64,000 bases of DNA from contig NC_057863.1 of assembly GCF_019393635.1 (NCBI RefSeq), positions 3,920,647-3,984,646 of the forward strand, read 5' to 3'. A program made the translations under genes and the position numbers. The stretch is from Dromiciops gliroides (Eukaryota; Chordata; Mammalia; Microbiotheria; Microbiotheriidae). Shown one piece after another: positions 42,676 to 54,312 of the stretch (positions within the stretch are counted from its first letter, which is position 1; every line of letters starts with the position of its first letter). The notes below the pieces were generated by a model. That model was given only the letters and a program-made list of their open reading frames with translations. It was not told where the DNA came from and ran no database searches.

Positions 42676-44014
42676 TTGTGTTTCATGCATCTTTCCCATT
42701 CAGTTTTGATTTCAGGATTCCAGGGAGCCTTTTAACATTCAGCCATAACCTTCTCCTTGATGTCTTTATAATTGATACATTTTACCTACAAGAGACCATG
42801 GTATGTGCAGCTATCACTTTCAACCCTTGGATTCAAGCTCAAAGTTTTCAGTGTCTGTGACATTACAAGGAACATTGAGAATTCCTGAGCTAGGTACCTG
42901 GCATGCTTCTCAGAGGTGATCAACAGTACACTACTGCAGAGGAAAAACAAAAGTCATAACATTTAGGATGGGGAGATCTGGACCTTGCCCCACCCCCCAC
43001 CTGGTCTGGCTGTAAGCAACTCAGACAGTGACCGTGCAGTGTAAATGGGAACTATTTGTTCAGGAGTCCACAAAGTGTGTTTACCTTGTGTGTGTGTGTG
43101 TGGGGGGGTGCAGTGGACTCTGAATATTTTCTATTTCTCTAAGTAGCCATAGGCTTTTGTGAGATCTTTGTAGCTTATTCAATTTCTGTGTTGGTGGAAA
43201 CAAAAGGCTGTCCCATCCTCAATACCCATATTATACACTGAGGGCATACACAGGATGTGAGAACCCTATAATCCACATGTGAAATGACCAAGCCTGTGAG
43301 AGCCTAGAGTCTCTGGGGGAAGGAGGAGGGGCTATGAAAGGATTGTAGTCACTTTATTCATACTCCCCCCAGATTTCCTTCATTTACTGACAAGCAGACC
43401 CAAGAAGACAGGAAAAATGCACCCTGTTGTTCCTCCTGGAAAATCACAAGTGCTCTGAGGAACAAGCAAACCTATTTCAACAAAATTTGTGAAAAAAGAA
43501 AGAAAAATTGCTCACCTTGCAAATTCTGCTCTGAACTCCTGATGTGTTTGGCCATCTCTGGGCCCACAGATGGGTGCAGGCACGTCATCTTACTCTCTAC
43601 TTCCTCTCTTTCACTTATCACTGGCCTTCTGCCACCATGGCCCTTGGACCCTGGGATTCAGGGCTGCCTGGATGAGATACAAAACTGGAGAACATCACTG
43701 ACCTTAAGCTTTGGTCTCAATTCTGGGAAGTGTCGTCACTTCCTTTCCTGAGACTTTTGTCTTCCCCTCCAGAACCAGGTCAACATCCCTGAGAAGGAGC
43801 TGTCAACCTTGTCTCTCAGCTGAGGTGGGGGAAGAGGGAGAAGTCTGTCATCAGTTCTTAAATGGTACAAACATCTTTCCCATCTTTGCAGAGAAGAGGG
43901 AAGAGAGGTCGGAAGGGGAGGAGAAGGGATTCTTACCAGAGTTCTTTTTCTCTTGGAAGTTATGACTTGAACAGAATTCTTGGATAGGTGAGCCACCTGT
44001 GGACTTGATCCAAC
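42673..44014. other. Non-repetitive sequence, no gene seen
   Basis: About 1.3 kb with a short (TG)n at about 43087-43103 and no recognised transposon or coding region. Confidence 0.4.
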
Positions 44015-44015
44015 T

Positions 44016-44050
<35 letters not shown>
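44015..44050. repeat. (CG)n(CA)n alternating repeat
   Basis: CGCGCGCG joined to (CA)13: strict purine-pyrimidine alternation. Confidence 0.97.
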
Positions 44051-44159
44051 CAACCAAAAAAGCTTATAGACAAGCCCAAGAAACCCCTGCCAAATAGAGA
44101 ATGTCTTATAGCAAGAGTCATGATGCTACTGTGTTCAAACAAACCAATTTGGGGGGAAT

Positions 44160-44960
44160 TCTGGGAGCTAAATATCTATACTTCAGTTCAACAAGCTCTG
44201 GCTGAACACCTACTATGTGCCAGGCTTTGGTGGGGTGCTTGGGATACAAGGACAAAAAGTAAATGTTCCCCACCCACAAGGAGCCTGTGTCCTGCTGGGG
44301 GAAATAAAAGGAACATATACGCAGAGAAGCGAAAACAAAAGATATACAAAGTAATGGGGGGAGACTAACAACTGGGGGACCTGGGGAAGGTCTGGCTCAT
44401 TGAAAGTGGTGTTTCAGCTGACTCTTCTAGGGACTTGGCTTGTTCAAAGAGCCACAGGAGAGGAAGGAGCACCCCAGACCCCAGGGGACAGTCGGGGCAC
44501 AAACTTGGAGATGGAAGATGGAGCATTCTTATAGGCATTCACTTCTTAAATTAATAAACCTTCTCTAATTAATAAGCATTAAGCACCTACTGTGTTCCAG
44601 CTAAAATGGTTGAAGAGAAGGAATGTAGAAGAAGACTGGAAAAGTAGGAAGGGGCCAAGCTGAGTAAGGAGCTTTAAATGCCAAGCAGAAGAATTTATGT
44701 TTGATCCTGCCTGGAATGGGGACCCACTAAATGTTACTGGATAGAAGGGTGACAAGGTTCGAGCTGTGCTTTAGGAAAATCTCTTCAGCCTGTTGATTGG
44801 AAGATAGACTGGGGGGGGGGGGTTGAGGCAGGGAGACTAATTAGAAGACAATTGTACTCGTTCAGGGAAACATTGATGAGGCCCCATGGGAGTGGAGAGG
44901 AGGGGACAAATGAAGGCAATGCTTAGGAAATAACATCGACAAGATTCAGCACCTGATCAG
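44160..44960 (-). mobile_element. L2 LINE 3' region, antisense
   Basis: 'tggctgaacacctactatgtgccaggc', 'aaggagcctgtgtcctgctggggg', 'gtttcagctgactcttctaggg', 'gctttaaatgccaagcagaagaatttatgtttgatcctgcc' and 'aggcagggagactaattag' in antisense L2 order. A second antisense L2 terminus (about 44530-44605) interrupts it. Confidence 0.8.
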
Positions 44961-45417
44961 TCCCTAGCCTAGTGCCGCATCAGATGATGGGTGACTGCGA
45001 AGCATTTCCATGTTGAGTGTTATCAATCATATTATGAGGTGAAAGAAAGGTAGGCCTGGATCACGTAGCAAGAAGTAGGCTTAACCACTGGGCAGCCCAG
45101 CTGCTCTATTGGTATGTTTGCAATGCCTGAGGTTTAGAGGAAGGCAGCACTGTGGGAAGACCACCTGTGGGGGATTAAAGTGAAGATATGGACAAGAGTC
45201 ATAGAGGATAGGCAGGCACAGGTGGGTTGCAACTTGCATCATTGGAGAGAATGTGCTCATCCAGGAGATCACAGATCCCTCAAAGCATCAAAGGAATCAA
45301 TCATTCATAAAACAGGAAGGGAAGAGGAGGGAAAGGATGGCAAGAGAAAGGAAGAGAGTGGAGTGGAAGGGAGGGGACATAGCAGAGATGAATTCCAAAC
45401 CCAGAGCTCTGGACTCT
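44961..45417. other. Non-repetitive sequence, no gene seen
   Basis: Purine-rich near 45310-45380; no gene recognised. Confidence 0.4.
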
Positions 45418-45578
45418 TTGTTGTTGTTGTTGTTGTTTTGCGGGGCAATGAGGGTTAAGTGACTTGCCCAGGGTCACACAGCTAGTAAGTGTCAAGTGTC
45501 TGAGGCTGGATTTGAACTCAGGTCCTCCTGAATCCAGGGCTGGTGCTCTATCCACTATAATGCCCCCTAGCTGCCCCC
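45418..45578 (-). mobile_element. Marsupial SINE, antisense, with (TTG)n tail
   Basis: The tail (45418-45437) reads TTG repeats, that is (CAA)n in SINE sense. The body has an extra AATG near its head (ctataatgccccctagc). No target-site duplication was paired. Confidence 0.92.
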
Positions 45579-46194
45579 TTTCAGTCATTTTACAAGAGTG
45601 TCTGCTGTCCCCTCTTTTAGTCTGGTTAACAGTAGGCTTATGAGTGTCATCTCTTCCAAGCCATCTTTGTGTGAGCCCTTGCCCAGGCTAGCCCAAATTA
45701 GAGGGGAACTGCTGTCACTGGAGCAACAGAAAGAGAGCCTACTTTCTCCCATCTGAGCCCTGGACTTAACTTAGAGAAGCCCATCATGCTTTGGGAGGCC
45801 TCCAGCCCCACACTGGGAGAGGGGCTCTGGGATCCTCATGGATGAGGTCAAGGAGACCTTGGAAAGAAAAAGAGCAGGGCCCATTGGCCAAGGCTTCACG
45901 TCTCTTTTTGACCTTTGTTATTGCAGGTTCTGCCCCCTCTCTGAGGCCGGTGCCTCCTCTTCCTCCCTTACCCCGTTCTCTCCCGATCGCTTCCTTTCAT
46001 GTCTCCAAACTCCACTTCCTCTCTGGCTTCTGTTCTCATCTTTTTCTCCTCCCACTGACCCTAGCCTGCAGCTCTGTTCTGCTCTCCTCTCTTTCTCACT
46101 ACTTCTCCTCTCTCCATCTTTTTTCTTTCCTTTCCTTGACTATCCTGTCCTGCTCTCTTCTCTTCTAGCCTTTTCCTACATGGTCCTCCCTGTC
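45579..46194. other. Non-repetitive sequence leading into the polypyrimidine block
   Basis: From about 45960 the sequence becomes increasingly pyrimidine-rich. A plus-strand frame opens at 45838 and runs into the repeat; its first part shows no domain. Confidence 0.4.
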
Positions 46195-47140
46195 CTTTCC
46201 CTCCTCTGCTCCTCTCCCTTTCTTTCTCCCCCTCCCTCTTCCTCTTCCTCATTCTCTTTCTCCCTCTCCCTCTTCCTTATTCTCTCTCTCCCTCTCCCTC
46301 TTTCTCATTCTCTCTTTCCCCCTCTCCCTCTTCCTCATCCTCTCTCTTTCTCCCTCTCCCTCTTTCTCATTCTCTCCCTCTCCCTCTTCCTCATTCTCTC
46401 TCTCCATCTTCCTCATTCCCTCTCTTTCTCCCTCTCCCTCTTTCTCATTCTCTCTCTTTCTCCCTCTCCCTCTTCCTCATTCTCTCCCTCTCCCTCTTCC
46501 TCTTCCTCTTCCTCATTCTCTCTCTCTCTCTCTCTCTCTCCCTCTCCCTCTTCCTCATTCTCTCTCTCTCCATCTTCCTCATTCCCTCTCTTTCTCCCTC
46601 TCCCTCTTTCTCATTCTCTCTCTTTCTCCCTCTCCCTCTTCCTCATTCTCTCTCTCCCTCTCCCTCTTTCTCATTCTCTCTCTTTCCCCCTCTCCCTCTT
46701 CCTCATCCTCTCTCTTTCTCCCTCTCCCTCTTTCTCATTCTCTCCCTCTCCCTCTTCCTCATTCTCTCTCTCCATCTTCCTCATTCCCTCTCTTTCTCCC
46801 TCTCCCTCTTTCTCATTCTCTCTCTTTCTCCCTCTCCCTCTTCCTCATTCTCTCCCTCTCCCTCTTCCTCTTCCTCTTCCTCATTCTCTCTCTCTCTCTC
46901 TCTCCCTCTCCCTCTTCCTCATTCTCTCTCTCTCCATCTTCCTCATTCCCTCTCTTTCTCCCTCTCCCTCTTTCTCATTCTCTCTCTTTCTCCCTCTCCC
47001 TCTTCCTCATTCTCTCCCTCTCCCTCTTCCTCTTCCTCTTCCTCTTCCTCTTCCTCTTCCTCTTCCTCATTCTCTCTCTCTCTCTCTCCCTCTCCCTCTT
47101 CCCCATTCTCTCTCTCTCCCTCTCCCTTCCTCTCTCCTCT
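46195..47140. repeat. Polypyrimidine satellite-like block with ~366-bp period
   Basis: About 945 bp made almost only of C and T, in CTCTCC, TTCCTC and CTCATT words. The word CCATCTTCC occurs at 46404, 46570, 46772 and 46934 (spacings 166, 202, 162), and CTTTCCCCCTCTCC at 46314 and 46682 (368 apart). A composite unit of about 366 bp is thus present twice in tandem. Because stop codons need purines in fixed places, the plus strand is open for 438 codons; this is not a gene. Confidence 0.97.
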
Positions 47141-47960
47141 GCTTCCCACAGTAGGACATGACCCCAGTAGAATAAACTAAGCCGGGCTAGCCTCAGGGAC
47201 TGCCAGGAGGCTCTTGGGCTTCCCTTGGCTCACCCAGAGAGCCTGTCCGGACATTTCTTCTTTCCTTCCCTGTGCTGCTCCCTCACCAAAAGCAGAGTTC
47301 CTGGGAAGCAAAGAGGGGTCAGTGAGGCAGAGCCCACTGAAAACTTTGACTCCTTCTCCTTAGCCCTCTCTAAGGATCCTCAAGGGGATGCTGGCCATGG
47401 GGCTTTAGCCTAAACCTGATCCGGGTCCAGCTGCTGTAGCCTGGTGCCAACCCCGTCCCCCCCCCCATCACCACCTTGTTTTTGGACCAAGGACTGACCC
47501 TGCAAGGGCCAAAGGCCAGGTGGAGCTCACAGCATCCCACAGGCCCTTGGCGCCCCCTGTAGGATAAAGAACAGTTAAGCCACCTCTGATGGTGCTTGGC
47601 AGCAGAGACCCCCACCCCTTCAGTCCCCTGCCACTCATAACAGGGCAGGGAGTGGTGCCCCTCATCTAAATCCTAGTTCTTGGAGCCTCCTCCAGTTCTG
47701 CCCCTACTTGCCCCTACCAGGAAGCTGAGCTTCTCCCCTGACAAAGAAGGAGAGCCTGAAAAAGTAGTCCACAGGATCCCCAGCTCACATTTTCCCAGCA
47801 TCATTCTGATCCTCTCCCACACTCCAGGTGCCTTGGCAAAAATCAGCAGCCATCCCAGAGCAAACTTCCTCCTGATTGGCCAAGTGAGCAGTATCCCAGG
47901 AGAGGAAGCTCTCAGGTTGGACCATCCAGAGATCCCCAGCCACACAGAGAAGACCAAGAG
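47141..47960. other. Non-repetitive sequence, no gene seen
   Basis: Overlapping frames on both strands of up to 98 codons, with no family resemblance. Confidence 0.4.
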
Positions 47961-47964
47961 AGGC

Positions 47965-48060
47965 AATGAGGTATAAGGGGAAGAGCAGCAGATTCAGGAT
48001 CAGAGGAGTCATGTTTGAATCCTGCCTCTGTCTCCTATATGGCCTTGAGCTCCCTTTCAG
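47965..48060 (+). mobile_element. MIR-like head fragment
   Basis: 'ggtataaggggaagagcagcagattcaggatcagaggagtcatgtttgaatcctgcc'. Confidence 0.65.
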
Positions 48061-48184
48061 AAGAGCAGAGCATGTTAGAGCTAGGAGGGCGCTTAGGGAT
48101 GTCTGGTGCTACAGTAACCTTCAAGGGAGATGGAAGCTTGACTTTGTCTTAACATATTATTTCAGGTGGTGCTTTGGACAAAAT

Positions 48185-48365
48185 AATAGCAGTGGCTAAC
48201 ATGAGCACAGCCCTTCATGGTTTGCAGTGTTTATCTCATTTGATCCTCACACCAGCCCTGGGAGGTAAGAGCTATTAGTATCCCCATCTTACAGATGAGA
48301 AAACCAAGTCCGAGAGAGAGAAAACTCATCCAGAGTTACACGGTAAGTTCCTAGGGGGACAGGAT
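48185..48365 (-). mobile_element. MIR CORE-SINE, antisense
   Basis: 'catttgatcctcacaccagccctgggaggtaagagctattagtatccccatcttacagatgag'. Confidence 0.85.
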
Positions 48366-50335
48366 CACAGAATCTGAGAGTTGGAAGATTCCCAAGTAGC
48401 CATCTAGTCCACCCTGTACCTGAAAAGGACTCCCCGATCCCCACACACAACATCCCTGACAATGGCCATCCGACATCTTGGAGACTCCCCACGAAGCACA
48501 ACCCATCATCCCCTGAGGCAGCCCTTCTCTTTGGGGGCAGCTCTAATTGTGAGGAAGGGCTCCCTCCTTATGTAAGCAAAAGTGCTGCTCTCTCCTATGG
48601 AGTCAAGCCTGCTCAGAGTTCTAAGAAAACTTTTATGCTGATTCAGAGGGCTGGTGTCTGTTTTGCATATGGAAAGCTGTAGCATATTGGATCGATATAG
48701 ACCTCAGAGCTGCATTCTGCTTATGGGACAAGTATGATTTGTCTTATTAAAGACAAGATGAGAACCTGGTTACTCACCATGGGCTAAGGTAGGGTCATCC
48801 ACAAAGAGAAAATTCAAAAGCTAAGCCTAAAAATATAAGGGAAGAGAGAGATGAAAAGACAGATTTTGAATCTGCATCAGCTATGTTTGCAGCTAGAAAT
48901 GATGGGTGCTATACTTGCTGTGGAGGAGGAGAAAGCCTAGATGAACAGAGAAAGAGTTTGGAAGCAAAGAATCAGAGAAATAATCTATCTAGCTGTGCTC
49001 AACTAGTCTGACCAAGTCCTTGCATCCAGTGAGGTGTTACTTAAGAGCAGCTTAGATCAACTCAGCAGTGAAGGCATCCGTTCAACACCGGAGCTATATT
49101 CATCAAGGAACTTTTATGGAAAGTTCCTGAGACAAAAATAAGACACCGAAGTTCACGTTGACAGAGTCATGGGTTGTCCCAGGCACATAGATTTTTCTTA
49201 TTTATGTGTTTCCATGGCAGGTTTCCATAGTTGTGTGTGACCGCTATCTCCCATAGATATTGAGTGCATTAGAGGGAAAGCAGAATCCAGGGTTGCGGAT
49301 GGATTGTGATGCTTTTATTATTCCTGATTTTCTTTATTATATGAATACCTGTGATACCATTTCTTTTGCCTTATCGTTCAGGGAATGGTTACGTTTAAGA
49401 TCTAAAAGTGTCGTTATTGTCAGCACATCAATGGAGGCTCGAAAGTTAAGGAATTGAGTGCAGGGAGCATCTTTCCTCAAACACAGTTACCACTGGAATC
49501 CTAAAGAACTTGGATTGTTTGGTGGCTGTCCTTCTCTGGGAACCCATCCATGTGAGAGCAAGCTGGAGTGATCTAGCTAGAGGTGTCCACCTGCCCAGGT
49601 GCTAAGAGTGAGGACCTCCCCTTGGGATGGTCGGCCAGCCCAGGAACATCTAATAGGATGTTTGCATGGAGCCTCTGGTCACTTTTCTACAACTTACACT
49701 TTTCTGTCTTGGTTGTGCCCTGGGGCTAAGCAGCAAAGTCCACTCCCTCTTCCCCAAGTACACGGACACAGCTCTCATGTGCTCTCCTCGTCTTCTCCAG
49801 ACCCTTCCTCCCATGCCATGAATCTCACTCAGTTTCCTGGTTGCCCTCTTTGGACGCTCTTCAGCATATCAGTGGTTCCCAGAACTGAATGCAATCCTTC
49901 ACACATGATCTGAACAGGGTAGAGGGAGCAGGACTGACCACTCCCTTTTCCTGCTACTTCTTAATGTAGTCCAGCTTCCAGTAATTGCTGGCAGGGCTTC
50001 TCATGATTAGCCACTCACTCTCTGCTTAGCCAGGCTGGGCTTCCAATGACAAGGCCATCCCTGGGCCTCCACTGGTGCATCCTCTGAGAGCCCAGGGTCA
50101 TCTCCCTTCCTTAGTGGAGACATGAGAAAGAACAGCCATGAGCCCTCCTGGTTCTGCTGGGCTTCTCTGGGTGTGCATCTTTCCTCCTAGTGGCCCTGGG
50201 AGAGCTGGTCAGTGTCAGGACGACATTCACTACATTTACAGAGTTGCTCAGCTAGCCAAGGCTGGAGCTGGGCCTCAAGCTTTGGGCCATGGAGGCCCAG
50301 GGCTCTCTCCACTCTGTCACTCACAGCTGCATTTT
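48366..50335. other. Long repeat-poor stretch, no gene seen
   Basis: A MIR/THER1-like run 'aatctgagagttggaagattcccaagtagccatctagtccaccc' lies at about 48370-48420. The rest, about 1.9 kb, shows no transposon or gene; 48640-48800 is AT-balanced and free of obvious decay. Confidence 0.4.
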
Positions 50336-50339
50336 ATGG

Positions 50340-50465
50340 GGAGCTGGAAGGAACCTCAGAGGCTATTTAGCCCGACAGAGGGAAAATGACAACCATTGAG
50401 GTGGCAGAGCCAGGCTTTGAACCCTGGTCCTCTGGCTCGAATCTAGTGCTCTGCTGGGTTCTTTG
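50340..50465 (-). mobile_element. MIR-like fragment, antisense
   Basis: 'gagctggaaggaacctcagaggctatttagcccgacagagggaaaatgac', then 'ggcagagccaggctttgaaccctgg'. Confidence 0.55.
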
Positions 50466-51008
50466 CCCTCTGCTGCCTCTCGGTCAGTCGGTTGTCTGAT
50501 TGTGCTGATTGGGGCAGCCTGACACAGCTCTGGATTCTGGCTTCCACACCTGCCTGGCCCTTGACGAGAAGAGCATCCAGCCTGGGGACTCCAATTCAAG
50601 CTGGGTGGGACTGTCTGTTCTCCACCACTTCAGAGCCTGCATGCGAGGAGGGGGCAGCAAGAAAGCCATTTGTTCTTCCAAGATGCAAACCTAATCATGA
50701 ACTTCTTTAAGAACACTCCCTGCAAGCTCAGAGGATTCGTTAATATTGTTTCCACAAGCGTGTCCCGATGGTTACTGGGGGGAGTTACCCAATCATTCTC
50801 TTTGTGGGCCTTCTCCTCCCCAGAGAAGCTCAATGACCTTCTTCACATATTTGTTCTATTAAGAGCCAAACCCACCCACAGACTAAAATCGGCGACTTCC
50901 CGGGCTTCAACTGGGGGTTTCAAAACCTCAATGACAAATAGAGGATTAAATATGGCACCCTGGCTTGCAGGCCACTCAAGAACTCTGCACATGCACAGAG
51001 CACTGAGC
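50466..51008. other. Non-repetitive sequence, no gene seen
   Basis: Frames up to 133 codons run into the following simple repeat; no domain resemblance. Confidence 0.4.
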
Positions 51009-51236
51009 CTTCTCTCTCTCTCTCTCCCTCGCTCGCTCTCGCTCTCTCTCGCTCTCTCTCTCTCCTTGTGACTTTGCCTCTGTCTCTCTCTCTCCCTGTA
51101 TCTCTGTCTCTCTCTGTTTCTCTGTCTCTGTCTTTCTTTCTCTGTCTCTCTTTGTGATTTTGTCTCTGTCTCCGTCTCTCTCTCCCTGTCTCTGTCTCTC
51201 TCTGTTTCTCTGTCTCTGTCCCTCTGTCTGTCTCTA
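51009..51236. repeat. (TC)n-rich block with an ~86-bp internal period
   Basis: TCTCTC, CGCTCT and CTGTCT units. The phrase 'ttgtgac/tttt' recurs at 51066 and 51152, with the sequence after each copy alike, so there is a tandem duplication of about 86 bp inside simple repeat. Confidence 0.93.
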
Positions 51237-51349
51237 AAGGGAGACAAACTATCAAGAGCTAGGTGCAGATGAGGTGTGAAGAACAGAGGGGACAGGGGAA
51301 GGCTCTAGCAGTTCGGGTGACCAGGAAGCTTGCCGATAGGAGTGGACGC

Positions 51350-51455
51350 CACCTGATTGCTTACCAATCAATGGATGTACCAAGCACCCATGTGCCAGGC
51401 ACCGTGTTCCAGGCAGGGTTAGATGGACAGCACACGGGGACCCGAGCACCTTGTA
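51350..51455 (-). mobile_element. L2 LINE 3' end, antisense, short
   Basis: 'accaagcacccatgtgccaggcaccgtgttccaggcagggttagatgg'. Confidence 0.6.
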
Positions 51456-52624
51456 AGGGCTTCTGTGGGTGTTCACTGATTGAGAACTCTGTAGGTTTAG
51501 TTGAAATTAGGTCAGCTTCAGAAATGAGATTATAAACTCCAGAACAAGAGCGTATGGTTGGCCTTAGCCCTAGACAGAGTGGGCAGACCTCTGTCTGGTG
51601 CAATTAGGAGGGCATCGAAAAGACGTTCTGCCGACCTGCCTGAGAAGATGTCCTTAGACACCTGGCCCAGCTTTGGACTGCTTAACACTAAAAGGCATTT
51701 GTCTAATAGAAGGCTCTGTCTCCAGAAGGCCTCCCAAGTACCCCCTCTATAGTACCCAGGTGCCCGCTGGCACATTTACATCGATGGAGTCAATTAGATG
51801 AGCTGGATATCCCCTTGCTCAGAGCTCGGAACTAAGGCATGCAGAGACAGGACCAGTGAATGGGGTAGGGCCACATCAGACCTCATCTGGGGGACTAAGT
51901 GGCTAGGGAAGAGATGTCTAGGGGCTGACAGACATCCTGGCCAGAGCAGAAGTCAGGGATGAACCAAGAGGCCACCCTATGATTTGTTCTCAGGGCTAGC
52001 CCAGGCTACAACAGAGCGACTTTCTCTTTTCTCTCGGTAACCTCTCCCCCAAGAGCAGTGGAATGGGCGGCCATAAAAAGTCCTTTGACTTCCTCAATTC
52101 TCCCCCTGGACAGTCAGCTGGGCTAACAAAACCACATCTTTCTTTGTAAGGTTTCAGCTTGTTCCCCATCATAGGAGTGTGCAAACAGAGACTGGGAGCC
52201 TCTGGAAACCACTGGGCATGTGGTGGAGGGGACGAGATGACCTCTGAGGTCTTTGCCAACTCTATAGTTCCCTCCGTTGCATAGCAACCAAGCCGAAGTC
52301 CCAGGGAGAGAATTCCCACCATTGAGGCCAGGCCATTATTTCTAGCCCAACTCAGGGTTCAGTCCCACGCCCACCCTGATCCAAGAAAACCAAGATAACT
52401 GCAGGAAGAAGGCACAGACTTCCAGAAATGGAGTTTTCAACTTTTAACTCTAGGATGTTATTTATCTCCCAAACTTTTACTGATCTTTTTGGAAACATTA
52501 TTCCTTCCTTGGTATGACACCGCCCCCCCCAAAGACTCCCTTCCCCCAGCATAGAAACCTCCCTCGGGATCCTGACAACAAGGACCACACTCCCAACCCA
52601 GGTGCTCCAGCCTCTCTGTGAAGA
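51456..52624. other. Non-repetitive sequence, no gene seen
   Basis: A possible MIR 3' end (gagatgacctctgaggtctttgcc) lies near 52233. No coding region is supported. Confidence 0.4.
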
Positions 52625-52876
52625 GTTGCTGTTTAGTTGTTTAGTTGTTTTAGACATGCCCAACTCTTTGTCACCCCCATTTAGGGTTTGCTTGACAAAG
52701 ATACTGGAGTGGTTCACCATTTAATTCTCCAGCTCATTTTACAGAAGAGGAAACTGAGGCAAACAGGCTTAAGTGACTTGCTGAGGGTCATACAGCTAGC
52801 AAGTGTCTAGAGCTGGATTTGAACTCAAATTTTCCTGATCCTTGAGCTCTCTCCACTATACCACCGAGCTGCCTGA
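52625..52876 (-). mobile_element. SINE with RTE/BovB-like tail, antisense
   Basis: Antisense counterpart of the element at 2137-2366: 'tagacatgcccaactctttgtcaccccc' tail, 'gatactggagtggttcacc', a MIR-like middle (ttacagaagaggaaactgaggc) and a gagctgcctgag head. Confidence 0.85.
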
Positions 52877-52889
52877 GAGCAGGGATGTG

Positions 52890-53500
52890 CTTTTCATGAT
52901 CTCTGGAACAGAGCTTGCAATTGAGCTGCAATTGGCTGCCTTTGAGGTTTGCCACCATTTGGATTATTGCCATTATTTTGTATGCTTTTTTCTTGGTGCC
53001 ACGTTCTTTCCTCTGCATCAGTTCATACAATTCTTCTCTGAATTCCTCTTATCCATCTCTTCTTACAGCACAATAAGAGGCAGCTAGGTTAATGCAGTGG
53101 AGAGAGCACTGGCCCTGGAATCAGGAGGACCTGAGTTCAAATCCCACCTCAAAAACTTAGTAGCTGTGTGACCCTGGGCAAGTCAATTAACTCCAAGTGC
53201 CTCAACCATCGGGGCCATCTCCAGTCATCCAGATGTATATCTTGCCACTGGACCCAGATGGCTCTGGAGGAGAAAGTGAAGCCCTCCCCCACCTCCTGAT
53301 GTTGTGGCCCTCTTTGAGAACGAAGGACAAACTGCAGCAGCAGCACAATAAGGCACCGTTACATTTCCTCACCACTGTTTGTTTGGCTATTCTCGAATCA
53401 AGGAACCCACTTTGTTTCCAGTTTTTTGTTCCAAAGATGCTGTTTTGAATCTTCTGGTATCAGTGGGCCTTTACTTTTCAGTCTGGGACCTCCGAGCACA
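52890..53500 (-). mobile_element. L1 LINE 3' fragment, antisense, interrupted by a SINE
   Basis: L1 blocks 'catcagttcatacaattcttctctgaattcc' and, after the SINE, 'cactgtttgtttggctattc'. The SINE at 53078-53340 sits in the 'cttacagcacaataag' box. Confidence 0.75.
53078..53340 (+). mobile_element. Composite SINE with a CTCTTTGAGAACGAAGG tail module
   Basis: The SINE head and B box (53079-53200) are joined to a different 3' module, 'cttgccactggacccagatggctctggaggagaaagtgaagcc ... ggccctctttgagaacgaaggac'. Perfect 12-bp duplication cagcacaataag at 53066-53077 and 53341-53352. Confidence 0.9.
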
Positions 53501-53666
53501 AAAAGCTTTACAAATGAACCCCCCAGGGCAGATATCTAGGTGTGTCTAGTGCTCAGCTCAGTGCAGAGTTCACAAACATCTGGAAACAATGAGGAGCATT
53601 ATTGGACTCCACCCTCATCACTTCTCTCTCCCTTTCCCTCTCCCTGCCCCCACTTCTCCCCCCCCC

Positions 53667-53667
<1 letters not shown>

Positions 53668-53714
<47 letters not shown>
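53668..53714. repeat. (TC)n(CA)n compound microsatellite
   Basis: C-run, TC units, then about 19 CA units. Confidence 0.97.
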
Positions 53715-53715
<1 letters not shown>

Positions 53716-53899
53716 GTCCTGAACAGTGAACTCGGAAGAGTGTGTCATTGAATCCAAAGTCCATTTCTACATGTAAAGGGCTATGCTGGGACCCCTTGCC
53801 ACCCTCCCGGTCCCAGCATGTGAGGGGGGCTGTCAGGCAGGTGCATCAGACTTCAGGACAATTCCTAAACACTTGCTAAGTTCATTCTTTCAGAACCTG

Positions 53900-54172
53900 G
53901 GCCCCCTCACCCTGGAACATCTCCCCTTCATGCTGGGCCTCTTCTCCCATTGGGGGCTTCCTCCTAACTTCTGTTTTATAGAGGCCAGGCCAGCCAACCT
54001 TCATTCTCTTCAGAGTTGTCCTTCTGGCTCTTTGGACTTCACCATGCCCCCTTTCAGCTCCATGTCTCTATTGTCTTCCCCTGTTAGAACAAAAACTCCT
54101 TGAGGGTAGAGTCCGTCTTTTTGCTTGGATTTGTATTCCCGGGTCTTAGGATGGTGCCTAACACTTAACTGT
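53900..54172 (+). mobile_element. L2 LINE 3' fragment
   Basis: 'ctggaacatctccccttcatgctgggcc', then 'gttagaacaaaaactccttgagggtagagtcc', then 'tggtgcctaacact'. Confidence 0.75.
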
Positions 54173-54174
54173 TG

Positions 54175-54312
54175 TTCTTTGTCCTTCCTTTCCAAAGAGG
54201 ACTGAGCACAGCCTGAGCCACATCCTGACTCCCGCGTGAATTGGCTGTAAGGAGGCAGAAGTGCTCCCAGTCGTCAGCCTCACTCTCCTCCAGTCATAGA
54301 CGCCCAGAGTCA
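54175..54312 (-). mobile_element. Tail module of the composite SINE, antisense
   Basis: The minus strand reads 'gactggaggagagtgaggctgacgac ... ccaattcacgcgggagtcagg ... cagtcctctttggaaaggaaggac', matching the 3' module seen at 53205-53340 and 61990-62155. Confidence 0.75.

Noticed and set aside
45838..47154. 438-codon open frame on the plus strand
   Set aside because: It is open because the polypyrimidine repeat cannot form stop codons; its product is Ser/Leu/Pro repeats with no domain.
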